The notes under the pieces were generated by a model. That model was not told where the DNA came from. It was given only the letters and a program-made list of their open reading frames with translations, and ran no database searches. Shown piece by piece: positions 16,560-25,156 of a DNA stretch of 55,209 nt (its first letter is position 1; every line of letters begins with the position of its first letter). A program made the translations under genes and the position numbers. Source of the DNA: HGM04593 sp045661205 (GTDB lineage: Bacteria; Bacteroidota; Bacteroidia; Bacteroidales; Bacteroidaceae); NCBI GenBank assembly GCA_045661205.1, contig JAZRFE010000046.1, positions 1 to 55,209 of the forward strand, given 5' to 3'.

Positions 16560-17600
16560 TTATAATACAGTGCGGGTGAAGGCGGGTTTATCCATGCTGC
16601 AAAAATCGCCTTCGAGGAATTTGTAATATCCCACGATGCCTATCATCGCTGCATTATCGGTGGTAAAACCGAACTTGGGTATATATATATCCCAGCCGTA
16701 ACGTTTGGCATAATCGGCATAAGCCGCGCGAAGTGCCGTGTTTGCCGACACACCGCCCGAAAGGGCTATTCTTTTTATTTTCAAAGCCTTCGATGCTTTG
16801 TAGAGCTTATCCATGAGCACAGCCACAACTGTCGCCTCGAACGACGCAGCAAGGTTCTCTTTGTTCTTCTCAACATAATTCTCATCCTCGGCTACGAGTT
16901 TGCGAAGAGTGTAGAGGAAAGAGGTCTTGAGGCCACTGAAACTGTAATCGAAGCCTGGGATGTGAGGTTTGCTGAAGGTGTAAGCCTGGGGATTACCGCA
17001 ACGAGCCAATTTGTCAATAATGGGGCCTCCGGGATAACCTAGTCCCATAATCTTGGCACACTTATCGATAGCCTCGCCTGCCGCATCATCGATTGTCTGA
17101 CCGACAATCTCCATATCCTTGTAGCTGTTCACCTTGACAATCTGAGAGTTTCCACCCGATACCATCAGGCACAGAAAAGGAAACTCGGGCACGCTCTTTT
17201 CCACGCCCTCTTCCTTAATAAAGTGAGCCATGATGTGTCCTTGCAAATGGTTTACCTCGACCATGGGAATACCCAAAGAGGCCGCAAGTCCTTTTGCAAA
17301 AGAGACACCGACCAACAAAGATCCCATGAGACCGGGACCGCGAGTAAAGGCTATTGCCGAGAGCTGTTCCTTAGCAATACCGGCCTTTTTGAGTGCCGCA
17401 TCAACAACGGGAACAATATTCTGCTCGTGAGCGCGCGAAGCAAGCTCGGGAACAACACCGCCATACTGCTCGTGTACCGCCTGACTTGCCGTAACATTGG
17501 AGAGCACTGTGTCGCCACGCATCACAGCAGCAGAAGTATCGTCGCATGACGACTCTATCGCCAGGATATAAATCTCTTTATTTTCTTTTAATTCTGCCAT
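16560..17600 (-). CDS. tsaD: tRNA N6-threonylcarbamoyladenosine transferase TsaD
   Basis: Cytoplasmic catalytic subunit that transfers the threonylcarbamoyl group onto A37 of ANN-decoding tRNAs, working with TsaB and TsaE encoded elsewhere. The protein is 346 residues. Family features: AIESSCDDTSAAV at the start, GVVPELASRAHEQNIVPV, the metal-binding HLQGHIMAH pair of His near residues 119-123, DDAAGEAIDKCAKIMGLGYP, IALSGGVSANTALR and a C-terminal TTDNAAMIG with the metal Asp. It heads the tsaD-pncC operon and is divergent from the GNAT-like gene. Confidence 0.97.
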   Translation of the reverse strand: MAELKENKEIYILAIESSCDDTSAAVMRGDTVLSNVTASQAVHEQYGGVVPELASRAHEQNIVPVVDAALKKAGIAKEQLSAIAFTRGPGLMGSLLVGVSFAKGLAASLGIPMVEVNHLQGHIMAHFIKEEGVEKSVPEFPFLCLMVSGGNSQIVKVNSYKDMEIVGQTIDDAAGEAIDKCAKIMGLGYPGGPIIDKLARCGNPQAYTFSKPHIPGFDYSFSGLKTSFLYTLRKLVAEDENYVEKNKENLAASFEATVVAVLMDKLYKASKALKIKRIALSGGVSANTALRAAYADYAKRYGWDIYIPKFGFTTDNAAMIGIVGYYKFLEGDFCSMDKPAFTRTVL

Positions 17601-17629
17601 AAAAACTCTTTTCGCACAAAAAACGTCTA

Positions 17630-17637
17630 CAAAAGTA
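17630..17637 (-). promoter_or_regulatory. -7 box for tsaD
   Basis: Minus strand TACTTTTG, 29 bp before the tsaD ATG. The -33 element is unclear. Confidence 0.45.
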
Positions 17638-17689
17638 CAATATAATTTCTTTATTTAGTAACTTTACATCGAAGAAAGTTTCAACAGCG

Positions 17690-18676
17690 ATGATACGGAT
17701 AGAGCAATACAAGAGCGGCGAAAAGCTACCTACGCTGATGCCGGGAATATTTTTTCACTCCGAGCAGTTTTTTCATATTCTCGAAAAATCTCCCGGCATA
17801 AAGCCTATTATGCTTGTCGCCTACGATGGCGAGAAGGAAAAAGGGCATCTGCTTGCAATGCTCAAACACGACTTCCGCATCATTCCGCCGGGCATACACC
17901 ACTGGTGCAGCATTTACAGTGAAGGGGTATATGCCAACGAAGATACCGACCGCAACGAGATACTTTCAATGTTCATCGACAGGCTGTTGAAAACTCTTGA
18001 CTTCAGGTACACATTCATCGAGGTGAGATACATTGCCGATACACGCCTGACATACCGCACATTCAGCAAATTCAATTTTGTTCCGCGCAGCGACCTGAGA
18101 ATATACAATTCGCTGCACAGCCGCAAACCCGAGGAACGACTCTCGCGAGCCTACCATGCGCATATACGTCGCGCAAAGGTACGCGGAGTGACATACAGAC
18201 AGATAACAAAGAAAGAGGAGATTGAGACGGGCATAAAGATGCTGAAAAAATATTACGTTTCAAAGGTGGACAGATATATCGCACCCACCGAACTGCTCAC
18301 AGCAATGCTTACGGGACAAGAGGAGTACACCCCCGATACTCGCATGTTTGCCGTATACAACAAAGACGAGAAAATGATTGGTTGTTCCATTTGTCTCTAC
18401 TCCGAGGGAAGAGCATACATGCTGTACAACTGCGGACTGCGCAAGAGCTATCCGTTGCTCTACCCCGGAATAATGTCGGTGTGGGCAGCAATAAAAGATG
18501 CGCACGAGAGAGGATACGCCCATTTCGAGTTTGCAGTATCGGGAACACCGCTAAACAGGAAAAGAGGATTCAAAAACTTCCTGCTCAACTTCGGAGGAAA
18601 ACAGACAGGAACACTGCGTTGGTACAGGTTCCGCTGGGACTGGGTAAACAAAATATTGCGCAAGATATACGTTTAA
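17690..18676 (+). CDS. GNAT/FemAB-like acetyltransferase-fold protein
   Basis: Cytoplasmic protein of 328 residues without a signal peptide. Its layout, with two related halves and a C-terminal segment running GRAYMLYNCGLRKSYPLLYP, YAHFEFAVSGTP and RGFKNFLLNFGGKQTG, matches GNAT-fold proteins related to FemAB and CelD peptidyl- or acyltransferases. In FemAB-type proteins the equivalent of the FKxxFGG segment helps bind the donor. The substrate is unknown. In several Bacteroidales genomes a gene of this kind lies near tsaD, as here (89 bp, divergent). The TonB-dependent receptor follows after 41 bp and may be cotranscribed. Confidence 0.7.
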   Translation: MIRIEQYKSGEKLPTLMPGIFFHSEQFFHILEKSPGIKPIMLVAYDGEKEKGHLLAMLKHDFRIIPPGIHHWCSIYSEGVYANEDTDRNEILSMFIDRLLKTLDFRYTFIEVRYIADTRLTYRTFSKFNFVPRSDLRIYNSLHSRKPEERLSRAYHAHIRRAKVRGVTYRQITKKEEIETGIKMLKKYYVSKVDRYIAPTELLTAMLTGQEEYTPDTRMFAVYNKDEKMIGCSICLYSEGRAYMLYNCGLRKSYPLLYPGIMSVWAAIKDAHERGYAHFEFAVSGTPLNRKRGFKNFLLNFGGKQTGTLRWYRFRWDWVNKILRKIYV

Positions 18677-18717
18677 CACTTTTTTCGCGTTAAATAATCA
18701 ACGCAACAAACAAAATA

Positions 18718-21111
18718 ATGAGATTAAAGAGACTCCTATTATATATACTGCTCACTTTGTGCGTCATTACAACTACATCGGCACAAAAAGTCACCATTAA
18801 GGGAACCGTCACCGACTACAACGACAACCCCATAGAGATTGCAGGGGTACACATAGAAGGGCAGACAGCAGGAACATTCACCGACCTGAAAGGTCGCTAC
18901 TTATTCACATGCAACAGCAGCGACAGCCTTGTCGTTGTCTACTCCATGCTAGGCTACCAGACACGCAAGAAGGTGTTACGCAACCCACAGGACACCGTCA
19001 CGCTGAACGTAAAACTCCCCACTGCCGACAACACTCTCGCCGGAGTGGAGATTGTTGATGAACAGCGACAAATGGGCACTACAAACCGCATAAAAACCCC
19101 GGATAAGATGCGGTTGATGCCCGACGCCTCGGGCAACGGAGTGGAGTCGCTTATCGCCACCCAAGCCGGCGTCAGTTCGCACAACGAAATGAGTTCGCAG
19201 TACAATGTACGTGGCGGAAACTTCGACGAGAACAGCGTATATGTAAATGGTATAGAGATATACCGCCCGTTGCTTATACGCGCGGGACAGCAAGAGGGAC
19301 TCAGCTTTCTGAACCCCGACATGGTGGGGTCGATTGACTTTTCCACCGGCGGATTCGAGGCTAAATATGGCGACAAGATGGCGTCGGTACTCGACATCAG
19401 CTACCGCAAGCCCAGAGAATTCGAGAGCTCTGTTTCGGCAAGTCTGTTGGGCGCAAACGTTTACGTGGGAGCCGGAAATTCTAAAATAAGTTTCTCCAAT
19501 TCGCTACGTTACAAAACTAACAGTTACCTGCTTGGTTCATTGGAGACAAAAGGCGAGTACGACCCCAATTTTCTTGATTATCAAGCATTCCTCGACTGGC
19601 GCATCACCCCCCACCTGAATGCAAGTTTCATTGGTAACATTTCGCGCAACAGATACAATTTCACCCCCAGTGACCGCACCACTACATTTGGCACTATGGA
19701 GAATGTGAAAGAGTTCAAGGTCTATTTCGGAGGTTGGGAGCACGACCTCTTCCGCACCACATTCGGTGCCGCTACTCTCAACTACTCGCCTAACGAGTAC
19801 AACCAGGTGTCGCTGACAACCTCGGCCTTCAGTACACGCGAAGAGGAGACATTTGACATCATGGGACAATATTGGATAAATGACATCGAGAGCGAGGAGA
19901 ACACAGCTGTTGCAAGCTACATGCAACATGCACGCAACTATCTCGATGCCAACGTGCAGACAGTGGCATTGAAGGGAGTTCACTTCATCAAGAACCACGA
20001 CTTGCAGTGGGGTGCCGAGTGGAAAAACGAAAAGATAAAGGAGAACCAGCGCGAGTGGGAGATGCGCGACTCGGCGGGATACAACCTGCCCTATGGTAGC
20101 GAGAATATAGAGATGATATACAGTCTGCGCTCACACACCTCGACAAGCAACAACAGAGTGTCGGCTTACCTGCAAGACACATATAAATTCAACAGCAGTC
20201 TGGGCACAATGTCGCTGAATGCCGGAGTGAGAGTATCATACTGGGACTGGAACAAGGAGTGCATCGTGTCGCCACGCGCGTCATTGGGACTTATACCCAA
20301 ATTCAACGAGAACCTGACACTGCGTTTTGCTACGGGAATTTACTATCAGGCACCATTCTATAAAGAGTTCCGCGACACGACAAACAACGAGGGCATTGCC
20401 ACTGTACAGCTGAACAGAAACATAAAATCGCCCCGCTCGACACATTTTGTGCTGGGCAGCGATTATATATTCAAGATGGCAGGTCGTCCATTCAAGTTCA
20501 CAGCCGAGGCATACTACAAGAAACTCGACAACATCATCCCTTACAATGTAGACAACGTGCGCATAGTGTACTACGGAGAGAATTGCGCAAAGGGATATGC
20601 AACAGGACTCGACCTAAAACTGTTCGGTGAATTTGTACCCGGCACCGACTCGTGGCTGACATTCTCGTTGATGGAGACCAAGGAGAAGATAAACAACGGC
20701 GAGTGGCTGCCACGTCCCACCGACCAGCTGTTCAACATGTCGATATACTTCACCGACTATTTCCCGGGGACAGACAAGTGGAAGATGAGCCTCAGAGGAG
20801 TATATGCCGATGGTCTGCCTTTCGGCCCGCCATACAGCGGCCGCGAGAAGCATATATTCCGAGCACCGGCCTACAAGCGTGTGGACTTAGGAATGTCCTA
20901 CCGTCTGGTAGACAACGAGGAGAAAAGAATACGCAACGGAATATACCGCTACATAAAGAACGTGTGGCTGGGAATAGACGCGCTGAACCTGTTGGATATA
21001 AACAATGTAAACTCCTACTATTGGGTGGCGGACATATACAACCAGAGCTATGCTGTGCCCAACTATCTCACAAGTCGCCAGCTGAACGTGAGAATTCTCG
21101 TGGAAATGTAG
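18718..21111 (+). CDS. TonB-dependent receptor with carboxypeptidase-like N-domain
   Basis: Outer membrane active-transport receptor of 797 residues. Signal peptide to about residue 22 (ending TSAQ). Residues 23-105 form a carboxypeptidase-regulatory-like beta-sandwich (IKGTVTDYNDNPIEIAGVHI, GRYLFTC). The plug domain spans about 135-235 with QYNVRGGNFDENSVYVNG and STGGFEAKYGDKMASVLD. The remainder is a beta-barrel ending in LNVRILVEM. There is no SusD partner or glycan gene next to it, so it is an orphan receptor; cargo could be a metal chelate, a vitamin or a peptide. It is not the SusC class typical of polysaccharide loci. Confidence 0.92.
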   Translation: MRLKRLLLYILLTLCVITTTSAQKVTIKGTVTDYNDNPIEIAGVHIEGQTAGTFTDLKGRYLFTCNSSDSLVVVYSMLGYQTRKKVLRNPQDTVTLNVKLPTADNTLAGVEIVDEQRQMGTTNRIKTPDKMRLMPDASGNGVESLIATQAGVSSHNEMSSQYNVRGGNFDENSVYVNGIEIYRPLLIRAGQQEGLSFLNPDMVGSIDFSTGGFEAKYGDKMASVLDISYRKPREFESSVSASLLGANVYVGAGNSKISFSNSLRYKTNSYLLGSLETKGEYDPNFLDYQAFLDWRITPHLNASFIGNISRNRYNFTPSDRTTTFGTMENVKEFKVYFGGWEHDLFRTTFGAATLNYSPNEYNQVSLTTSAFSTREEETFDIMGQYWINDIESEENTAVASYMQHARNYLDANVQTVALKGVHFIKNHDLQWGAEWKNEKIKENQREWEMRDSAGYNLPYGSENIEMIYSLRSHTSTSNNRVSAYLQDTYKFNSSLGTMSLNAGVRVSYWDWNKECIVSPRASLGLIPKFNENLTLRFATGIYYQAPFYKEFRDTTNNEGIATVQLNRNIKSPRSTHFVLGSDYIFKMAGRPFKFTAEAYYKKLDNIIPYNVDNVRIVYYGENCAKGYATGLDLKLFGEFVPGTDSWLTFSLMETKEKINNGEWLPRPTDQLFNMSIYFTDYFPGTDKWKMSLRGVYADGLPFGPPYSGREKHIFRAPAYKRVDLGMSYRLVDNEEKRIRNGIYRYIKNVWLGIDALNLLDINNVNSYYWVADIYNQSYAVPNYLTSRQLNVRILVEM

Positions 21112-21192
21112 AATATCCACCTTATTTATATATAAACAGCCCCTTATATAGCAAAAATAAATTATAAAGTGTAATGTTTAAAAATATTTGCC

Positions 21193-21200
21193 TATTTTTG
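21193..21200 (+). promoter_or_regulatory. -7 box for the methylmalonyl-CoA operon
   Basis: TATTTTTG, 73 bp before the epimerase ATG. A long untranslated leader (about 65 nt) follows. No -33 match at the right distance. Confidence 0.5.
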
Positions 21201-21273
21201 CAAACTAAGTTAAACACTTTATAACCCCGAGCCGCAAGCTATACAAGCACGGTTCACCTAAAAAACAACAGAT

Positions 21274-21684
21274 ATGAAAATATCAAAAATAGAACATCTC
21301 GGCATTGCCGTTCCAAGCATCGAAGAGGCACTGCCCTACTACGAGAACGTACTTGGTTTCAAATGCTACAACATAGAGACTGTTGAAGAACAGAAAGTAA
21401 GAACCGCATTTCTGAAAGTTGGCGAGACGAAAATAGAACTTCTCGAGCCTACATCACCCGACAGCACAATAGCTAAATTTTTAGAGACACGAGGACAGGG
21501 CATACATCACATCGCCTACGCAGTGGAAGATGGAGTGAAAGAGGCACTTGCCGAATGCGAGGCAAAAGAGGTGCGCACAATAGACAAAGCTCCGAGAAAC
21601 GGAGCCGAGGGATTGAACATTGCATTCCTGCACCCCAAAGCGACACAGGGCGTGCTCACAGAGTTGTGCGAAGAAAAAAAATAA
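21274..21684 (+). CDS. mce: Methylmalonyl-CoA epimerase
   Basis: Cytoplasmic enzyme of 136 residues in the glyoxalase/VOC fold, converting (R)- and (S)-methylmalonyl-CoA between mutase and decarboxylase. Visible features: KIEHLGIAVPSIEEALPYYE with the first metal His, KIELLEPTSPDSTIAKFLE with the metal Glu, GIHHIAYAVEDG with the next His, and a C-terminal ATQGVLTELCE. It is first in the operon, 12 bp before the carboxyltransferase subunit, which fits the succinate-to-propionate route used by gut Bacteroidales. Confidence 0.95.
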   Translation: MKISKIEHLGIAVPSIEEALPYYENVLGFKCYNIETVEEQKVRTAFLKVGETKIELLEPTSPDSTIAKFLETRGQGIHHIAYAVEDGVKEALAECEAKEVRTIDKAPRNGAEGLNIAFLHPKATQGVLTELCEEKK

Positions 21685-21696
21685 AAAGAAAAGACC

Positions 21697-23250
21697 ATGA
21701 GCAAACAATTCGAAAAAATCAAACAGCTCGTCGAACTGCGCGCAAAAGCGCGTCTTGGTGGTGGCGAGAAAGCGATTGAAAAACAGCACGAGCGCGGCAA
21801 ATATACCGCTCGCGAGCGTATAGAAATGCTGCTCGACAAAGGCAGTTTCGAGGAGACAGACATGTTTGTTACACACCGTTGTACAAACTTCGGACAGGAG
21901 AAAAAGAGTTTCCTGGGTGACGGCATCGTCACCGGTAGCGGAACAATCGACGGTCGCCTTGTATATGTATTTGCACAGGACTTCACTGTGTTCGGCGGCT
22001 CACTCTCCGAGACAATGGCACAAAAAATATGCAAAATCATGGACATGGCCATGAAGATGGGCGCACCCGTAATCGGCATCAACGACAGCGGCGGCGCGCG
22101 CATTCAGGAGGGCATAAACTCACTTGCAGGTTTTGCCGAGATTTTCGAGCGCAACATACTTGCATCGGGCGTTATTCCTCAGATTTCGGGCATATTCGGC
22201 CCCTGCGCCGGCGGAGCAGTATACTCCCCCGCCCTCACAGACTTCACACTGATGACCGAGGGTACATCGTACATGTTCCTTACAGGCCCCAAAGTAGTGA
22301 AGACCGTTCTTGGCGAACAGGTAACACAAGAGGAGCTTGGTGGCGCAAGCGTACATGCAAGCAAGTCGGGTGTGACACACTTCACCGCCGCTACCGAAGA
22401 GGAGGGCATGATGCTCATACGTAAACTCATGAGCTACATTCCGCAGAATAATAGAGAAAAGACTCCCGACCAGCCATGCGACGACCCCATCAACCGCAAG
22501 AGCGACCTGCTGAACGAGATAATCCCCGACAACCCTAACCAGGCTTACGACATGTACCGCGTAATAGGCGAGATTGTCGACAACGGAGAGTTCCTCGAAG
22601 TACACCGCGACTATGCACAAAACATCATCGTGGGCTTTGCACGCATGAACGGAAAATCGGTGGGCATAGTTGCCAACCAGCCCTGCCGCTACGCGGGTGT
22701 GCTCGACTGCAACGCATCACGCAAAGGCGCACGTTTCGTACGTTTTTGCGATGCATTCAACATTCCCCTTGTAACACTTGTAGATGTTCCCGGGTTCCTT
22801 CCCGGCACAGCACAGGAGTACAACGCAGTGATACTTCATGGTGCAAAATTGCTATATGCTTACGGCGAAGCAACTGTTCCCAAAGTAACAGTCACACTGC
22901 GCAAATCGTACGGAGGCTCACACATCGTAATGGCCTGCAAACAGTTGCGCGCCGACGTGAACTACGCTTGGCCCAGCGCCGAGATTGCAGTAATGGGTGC
23001 AGCCGGAGCTGCAGAAGTGTTGTATGCAAAAGAGATAAAAGCTGCCGAGGACCCCAAAGCGTTGCAAGCAGAGAAAGAGGCCGAATACAACAACCTTTTC
23101 GCAAACCCCTATCAGGCTGCGAAATATGGCTACATCGACGACATCATCGAGCCGCGCAACACACGTTTCCGCGTAATTCGCGCCCTTGCACAGCTCGAAA
23201 GCAAGCGTCAGGGACTCCCGCAGAAGAAACACGGTAATATTCCTCTTTAA
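21697..23250 (+). CDS. mmdA: Methylmalonyl-CoA decarboxylase alpha / propionyl-CoA carboxylase beta subunit
   Basis: Carboxyltransferase subunit of 517 residues, moving a carboxyl group between methylmalonyl-CoA and biotin. It has the duplicated crotonase fold: GGSLSETMAQKICKIMDMA, INDSGGARIQEGINSL and FGPCAGGAVYSPALTDF in the first half, and VDVPGFLPGTAQEY, SYGGSHIVMACKQLRAD and AVMGAAGAAEVLY in the second. The oxyanion-hole Gly pairs are intact. Sequence alone does not separate decarboxylase from carboxylase. The following genes match the small and biotin-carrier subunits of a decarboxylase, but no membrane beta subunit is present in the window. Confidence 0.92.
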   Translation: MSKQFEKIKQLVELRAKARLGGGEKAIEKQHERGKYTARERIEMLLDKGSFEETDMFVTHRCTNFGQEKKSFLGDGIVTGSGTIDGRLVYVFAQDFTVFGGSLSETMAQKICKIMDMAMKMGAPVIGINDSGGARIQEGINSLAGFAEIFERNILASGVIPQISGIFGPCAGGAVYSPALTDFTLMTEGTSYMFLTGPKVVKTVLGEQVTQEELGGASVHASKSGVTHFTAATEEEGMMLIRKLMSYIPQNNREKTPDQPCDDPINRKSDLLNEIIPDNPNQAYDMYRVIGEIVDNGEFLEVHRDYAQNIIVGFARMNGKSVGIVANQPCRYAGVLDCNASRKGARFVRFCDAFNIPLVTLVDVPGFLPGTAQEYNAVILHGAKLLYAYGEATVPKVTVTLRKSYGGSHIVMACKQLRADVNYAWPSAEIAVMGAAGAAEVLYAKEIKAAEDPKALQAEKEAEYNNLFANPYQAAKYGYIDDIIEPRNTRFRVIRALAQLESKRQGLPQKKHGNIPL

Positions 23251-23261
23251 TCATTACGACC

Positions 23262-23411
23262 ATGAAAGAGAACACAAAGATAGAAGACAGCGCAGTGGTA
23301 GCAGCCATCGCCATGGCACTGAGCACCTACTGTGGCGACAATGTTCACGACGAAGAGAGCGGAGTGCTCACAATCACATACGTGAACAAATATTGGAACA
23401 ATTTGCTATAA
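23262..23411 (+). CDS. Small decarboxylase subunit, MmdE / OadG C-terminal-like
   Basis: Microprotein of 49 residues starting MKENTKIEDSAVVAAIAMAL and ending VNKYWNNLL. The segment DSAVVAAIAMALSTY resembles the helix at the end of OadG/MmdD (delta or gamma) subunits, and that part alone forms the 55-residue epsilon subunit of the Veillonella methylmalonyl-CoA decarboxylase. There is no membrane segment. Position (11 bp after mmdA, 23 bp before the biotin carrier) supports the assignment. In Veillonella the epsilon subunit stabilises the complex. The identity is inference from a short sequence. Confidence 0.72.
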   Translation: MKENTKIEDSAVVAAIAMALSTYCGDNVHDEESGVLTITYVNKYWNNLL

Positions 23412-23434
23412 ACCCGTAACACAAGAGAGACATC

Positions 23435-23875
23435 ATGAAAGAATATAAATACAAAATAAACGGAGAAGAGTACAACGTTACAATCAACGAGGTGAACGAC
23501 ACCACAGCGCAAGTGGAGGTTAATGGTGTTGCATACAACGTGGAGTGGGAGAAGCCCGAAGTTCCCAAGCCCGTAGTGGTTGCCAAACCCGCTGCACCCG
23601 CAGCAAAACCCGCCGCTGCTCCCGCTGCTGCACCTGCACCCGCAGCCACAAGCACAGCAGGTGGTTATGCAATAAAGACTCCCCTGCCCGGAGTAATCAT
23701 AGACATTAAGGTGAATATTGGCGACACAGTTGCCAAAGGTCAGACTGTGGCTATTCTCGAAGCCATGAAGATGGAGAATAACATCAACAGCGACCGCGAC
23801 GGAAAGGTTGCCTCTATTGCTGTGAGCAAAGGCGAGACTGTTGCCGACGGCGCAGTGCTCATCACACTTGAATAG
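23435..23875 (+). CDS. mmdC: Biotin carrier subunit
   Basis: Carrier protein of 146 residues. Residues 1-45 form a small beta domain; residues 43-76 are an Ala/Pro-rich flexible linker; residues 77-146 are a biotinyl domain with TPLPGVIIDIKVNIGDTV and the biotinylation motif EAMKMEN, with the acceptor Lys at residue 112. The swinging biotin would link the MmdA carboxyltransferase with a partner. It is the last gene of the operon, followed by a palindromic terminator where a sodium-pump beta subunit is often found in related genomes. Confidence 0.93.
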   Translation: MKEYKYKINGEEYNVTINEVNDTTAQVEVNGVAYNVEWEKPEVPKPVVVAKPAAPAAKPAAAPAAAPAPAATSTAGGYAIKTPLPGVIIDIKVNIGDTVAKGQTVAILEAMKMENNINSDRDGKVASIAVSKGETVADGAVLITLE

Positions 23876-23898
23876 TACCCAACCACAGCAAACAATAG

Positions 23899-23941
23899 AA
23901 ACAAAAAATGGATGCTTCGATGAAGCATCCATTTTTTGTTT
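23899..23941. terminator. Two-way terminator, biotin carrier / panD
   Basis: Perfect 20-bp inverted repeat (23899-23918 with 23922-23941, core TGGATGCTTC) with a 3-nt centre and A/T flanks. The right arm ends one base before the panD stop codon region, so it serves both convergent operons. Confidence 0.9.
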
Positions 23942-24295
23942 TTATTTCACCAAGCGGTTGGTGCGTCTGTCGGGGATTACCACTTTGGGCTTGAACTCGC
24001 GTGCCTCTTCGGGAGTCATCGAGGCATAAGCCATAATGATTACCACGTCTCCGGGCTGAAACTTGCGAGCAGCCGCACCATTCAGACAGATAACACCCGA
24101 ATCGCGCTCGCCTTTTATTATATAGGTAACTATACGCTCACCATTGTTATTATTCACCACATGAACCATTTCGCCCTCGAGAAGGCCCGCTGCATCCATA
24201 AGAGTCTCGTCTATTGTAATGCTGCCCATGTAATTGAGGTTAGCTTCGGTAACAGTGACGCAATGCAACTTCGATTTCAACATCTGTAACATCAT
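23942..24295 (-). CDS. panD: Aspartate 1-decarboxylase PanD
   Basis: Cytoplasmic pyruvoyl enzyme making beta-alanine from L-aspartate for pantothenate. The protein is 117 residues from ATG 24295 (MMLQMLKSKLHCVTVTEANL). Self-cleavage site Gly-Ser lies in NYMGSITIDE. Later features are NGAAARKFQPGDVVIIMAYA and FKPKVV. An in-frame TTG at 24304, directly after the panC stop, has an AAGGAGG Shine-Dalgarno 8 nt upstream, which is rare in this phylum; initiation there would add three residues (start 24304). panC and panD are adjacent and coupled. Confidence 0.95.
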   Translation of the reverse strand: MMLQMLKSKLHCVTVTEANLNYMGSITIDETLMDAAGLLEGEMVHVVNNNNGERIVTYIIKGERDSGVICLNGAAARKFQPGDVVIIMAYASMTPEEAREFKPKVVIPDRRTNRLVK

Positions 24296-24304
24296 GGCCG
24301 ACAA

Positions 24305-25156
24305 TTATTTCACCTCCTTATATTTGATATTATCAATAAGTCTTATCTTGCCGCAGAAGAGCGCAATGCAACCAACGATATAATCGCTGTCGCTCCACTC
24401 TTTTATCTCTTGCAGAGTGTTGCCGTCTACTATCTGGAAATATTCGAGTTGCAAACCTTCGGTGGCGTTTATAATATCTTCGACGTAGCTTTTTGTCTCG
24501 GCAAGGGTGTGAGCCGCAGCATACTCTACACTTGCAAAGAGGGCGCGAGAGATAGTGAGTGCACGCTGACGTTCGTCGGCCGAAAGCAACATATTGCGGC
24601 TGCTCAGAGCAAGACCGTCGCTCTCGCGCACGATGGGACAACCTATAATCTCGACTTTAATATCGAGCTGTCTTACCATTTCGCGGATGATAGCAAGCTG
24701 CTGGAAATCCTTCTCACCAAAGTATGACTTGTCGGGAGCAACCGCATAGAAGAGTTTACTTACAATCTGTGCAACACCGTTAAAGTGTCCGGGACGGCAA
24801 CCACCCTCCATAACTGTGTCGAGGGGAGCGAAACTGAACACGCGGGTATCGGGCTCGGGATACATCTCCTCGACCTCGGGAGCAAAAACAACATCTGCAC
24901 CGATAGACTCAAGAAGCTGGCAATCGGCCTGTAAATCACGCGGATAGTTTTTCAAGTCGTTCTTGTCGTTAAACTGTGTGGGATTGACAAAAACACTGAC
25001 TACGGTAACATCGTTCTCGGCAACTGAGCGCTTTACAAGCGAAGCATGACCCTGGTGCAACGCGCCCATTGTAGGTACAAAACCTATGCCTTTACCGGCT
25101 TCGCGCTGAGCAGAAAGTTCTTGCTGAAGTTCCGAAATTGTACTAATTATTTTCAT
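24305..25156 (-). CDS. panC: Pantothenate synthetase PanC
   Basis: Cytoplasmic enzyme joining D-pantoate and beta-alanine with ATP. It has 283 residues. Motifs: FVPTMGALHQGHASLVKRS with the HxGH nucleotide site near residue 34, VSVFVNPTQFND, GHFNGVAQIVSKLF, YFGEKDFQQLAIIREMV and SDGLALSSRNMLLS with the KMSKS-like loop. Upstream of panD in one minus-strand transcript. Pantoate synthesis genes are not in the window. Confidence 0.96.
   Translation of the reverse strand: MKIISTISELQQELSAQREAGKGIGFVPTMGALHQGHASLVKRSVAENDVTVVSVFVNPTQFNDKNDLKNYPRDLQADCQLLESIGADVVFAPEVEEMYPEPDTRVFSFAPLDTVMEGGCRPGHFNGVAQIVSKLFYAVAPDKSYFGEKDFQQLAIIREMVRQLDIKVEIIGCPIVRESDGLALSSRNMLLSADERQRALTISRALFASVEYAAAHTLAETKSYVEDIINATEGLQLEYFQIVDGNTLQEIKEWSDSDYIVGCIALFCGKIRLIDNIKYKEVK

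Noticed and set aside
18718..21111. Polysaccharide utilisation locus around the TonB-dependent receptor
   Set aside because: There is no SusD homologue, glycosidase or hybrid sensor next to it; neighbours are tsaD, a GNAT-like protein and the methylmalonyl-CoA genes.
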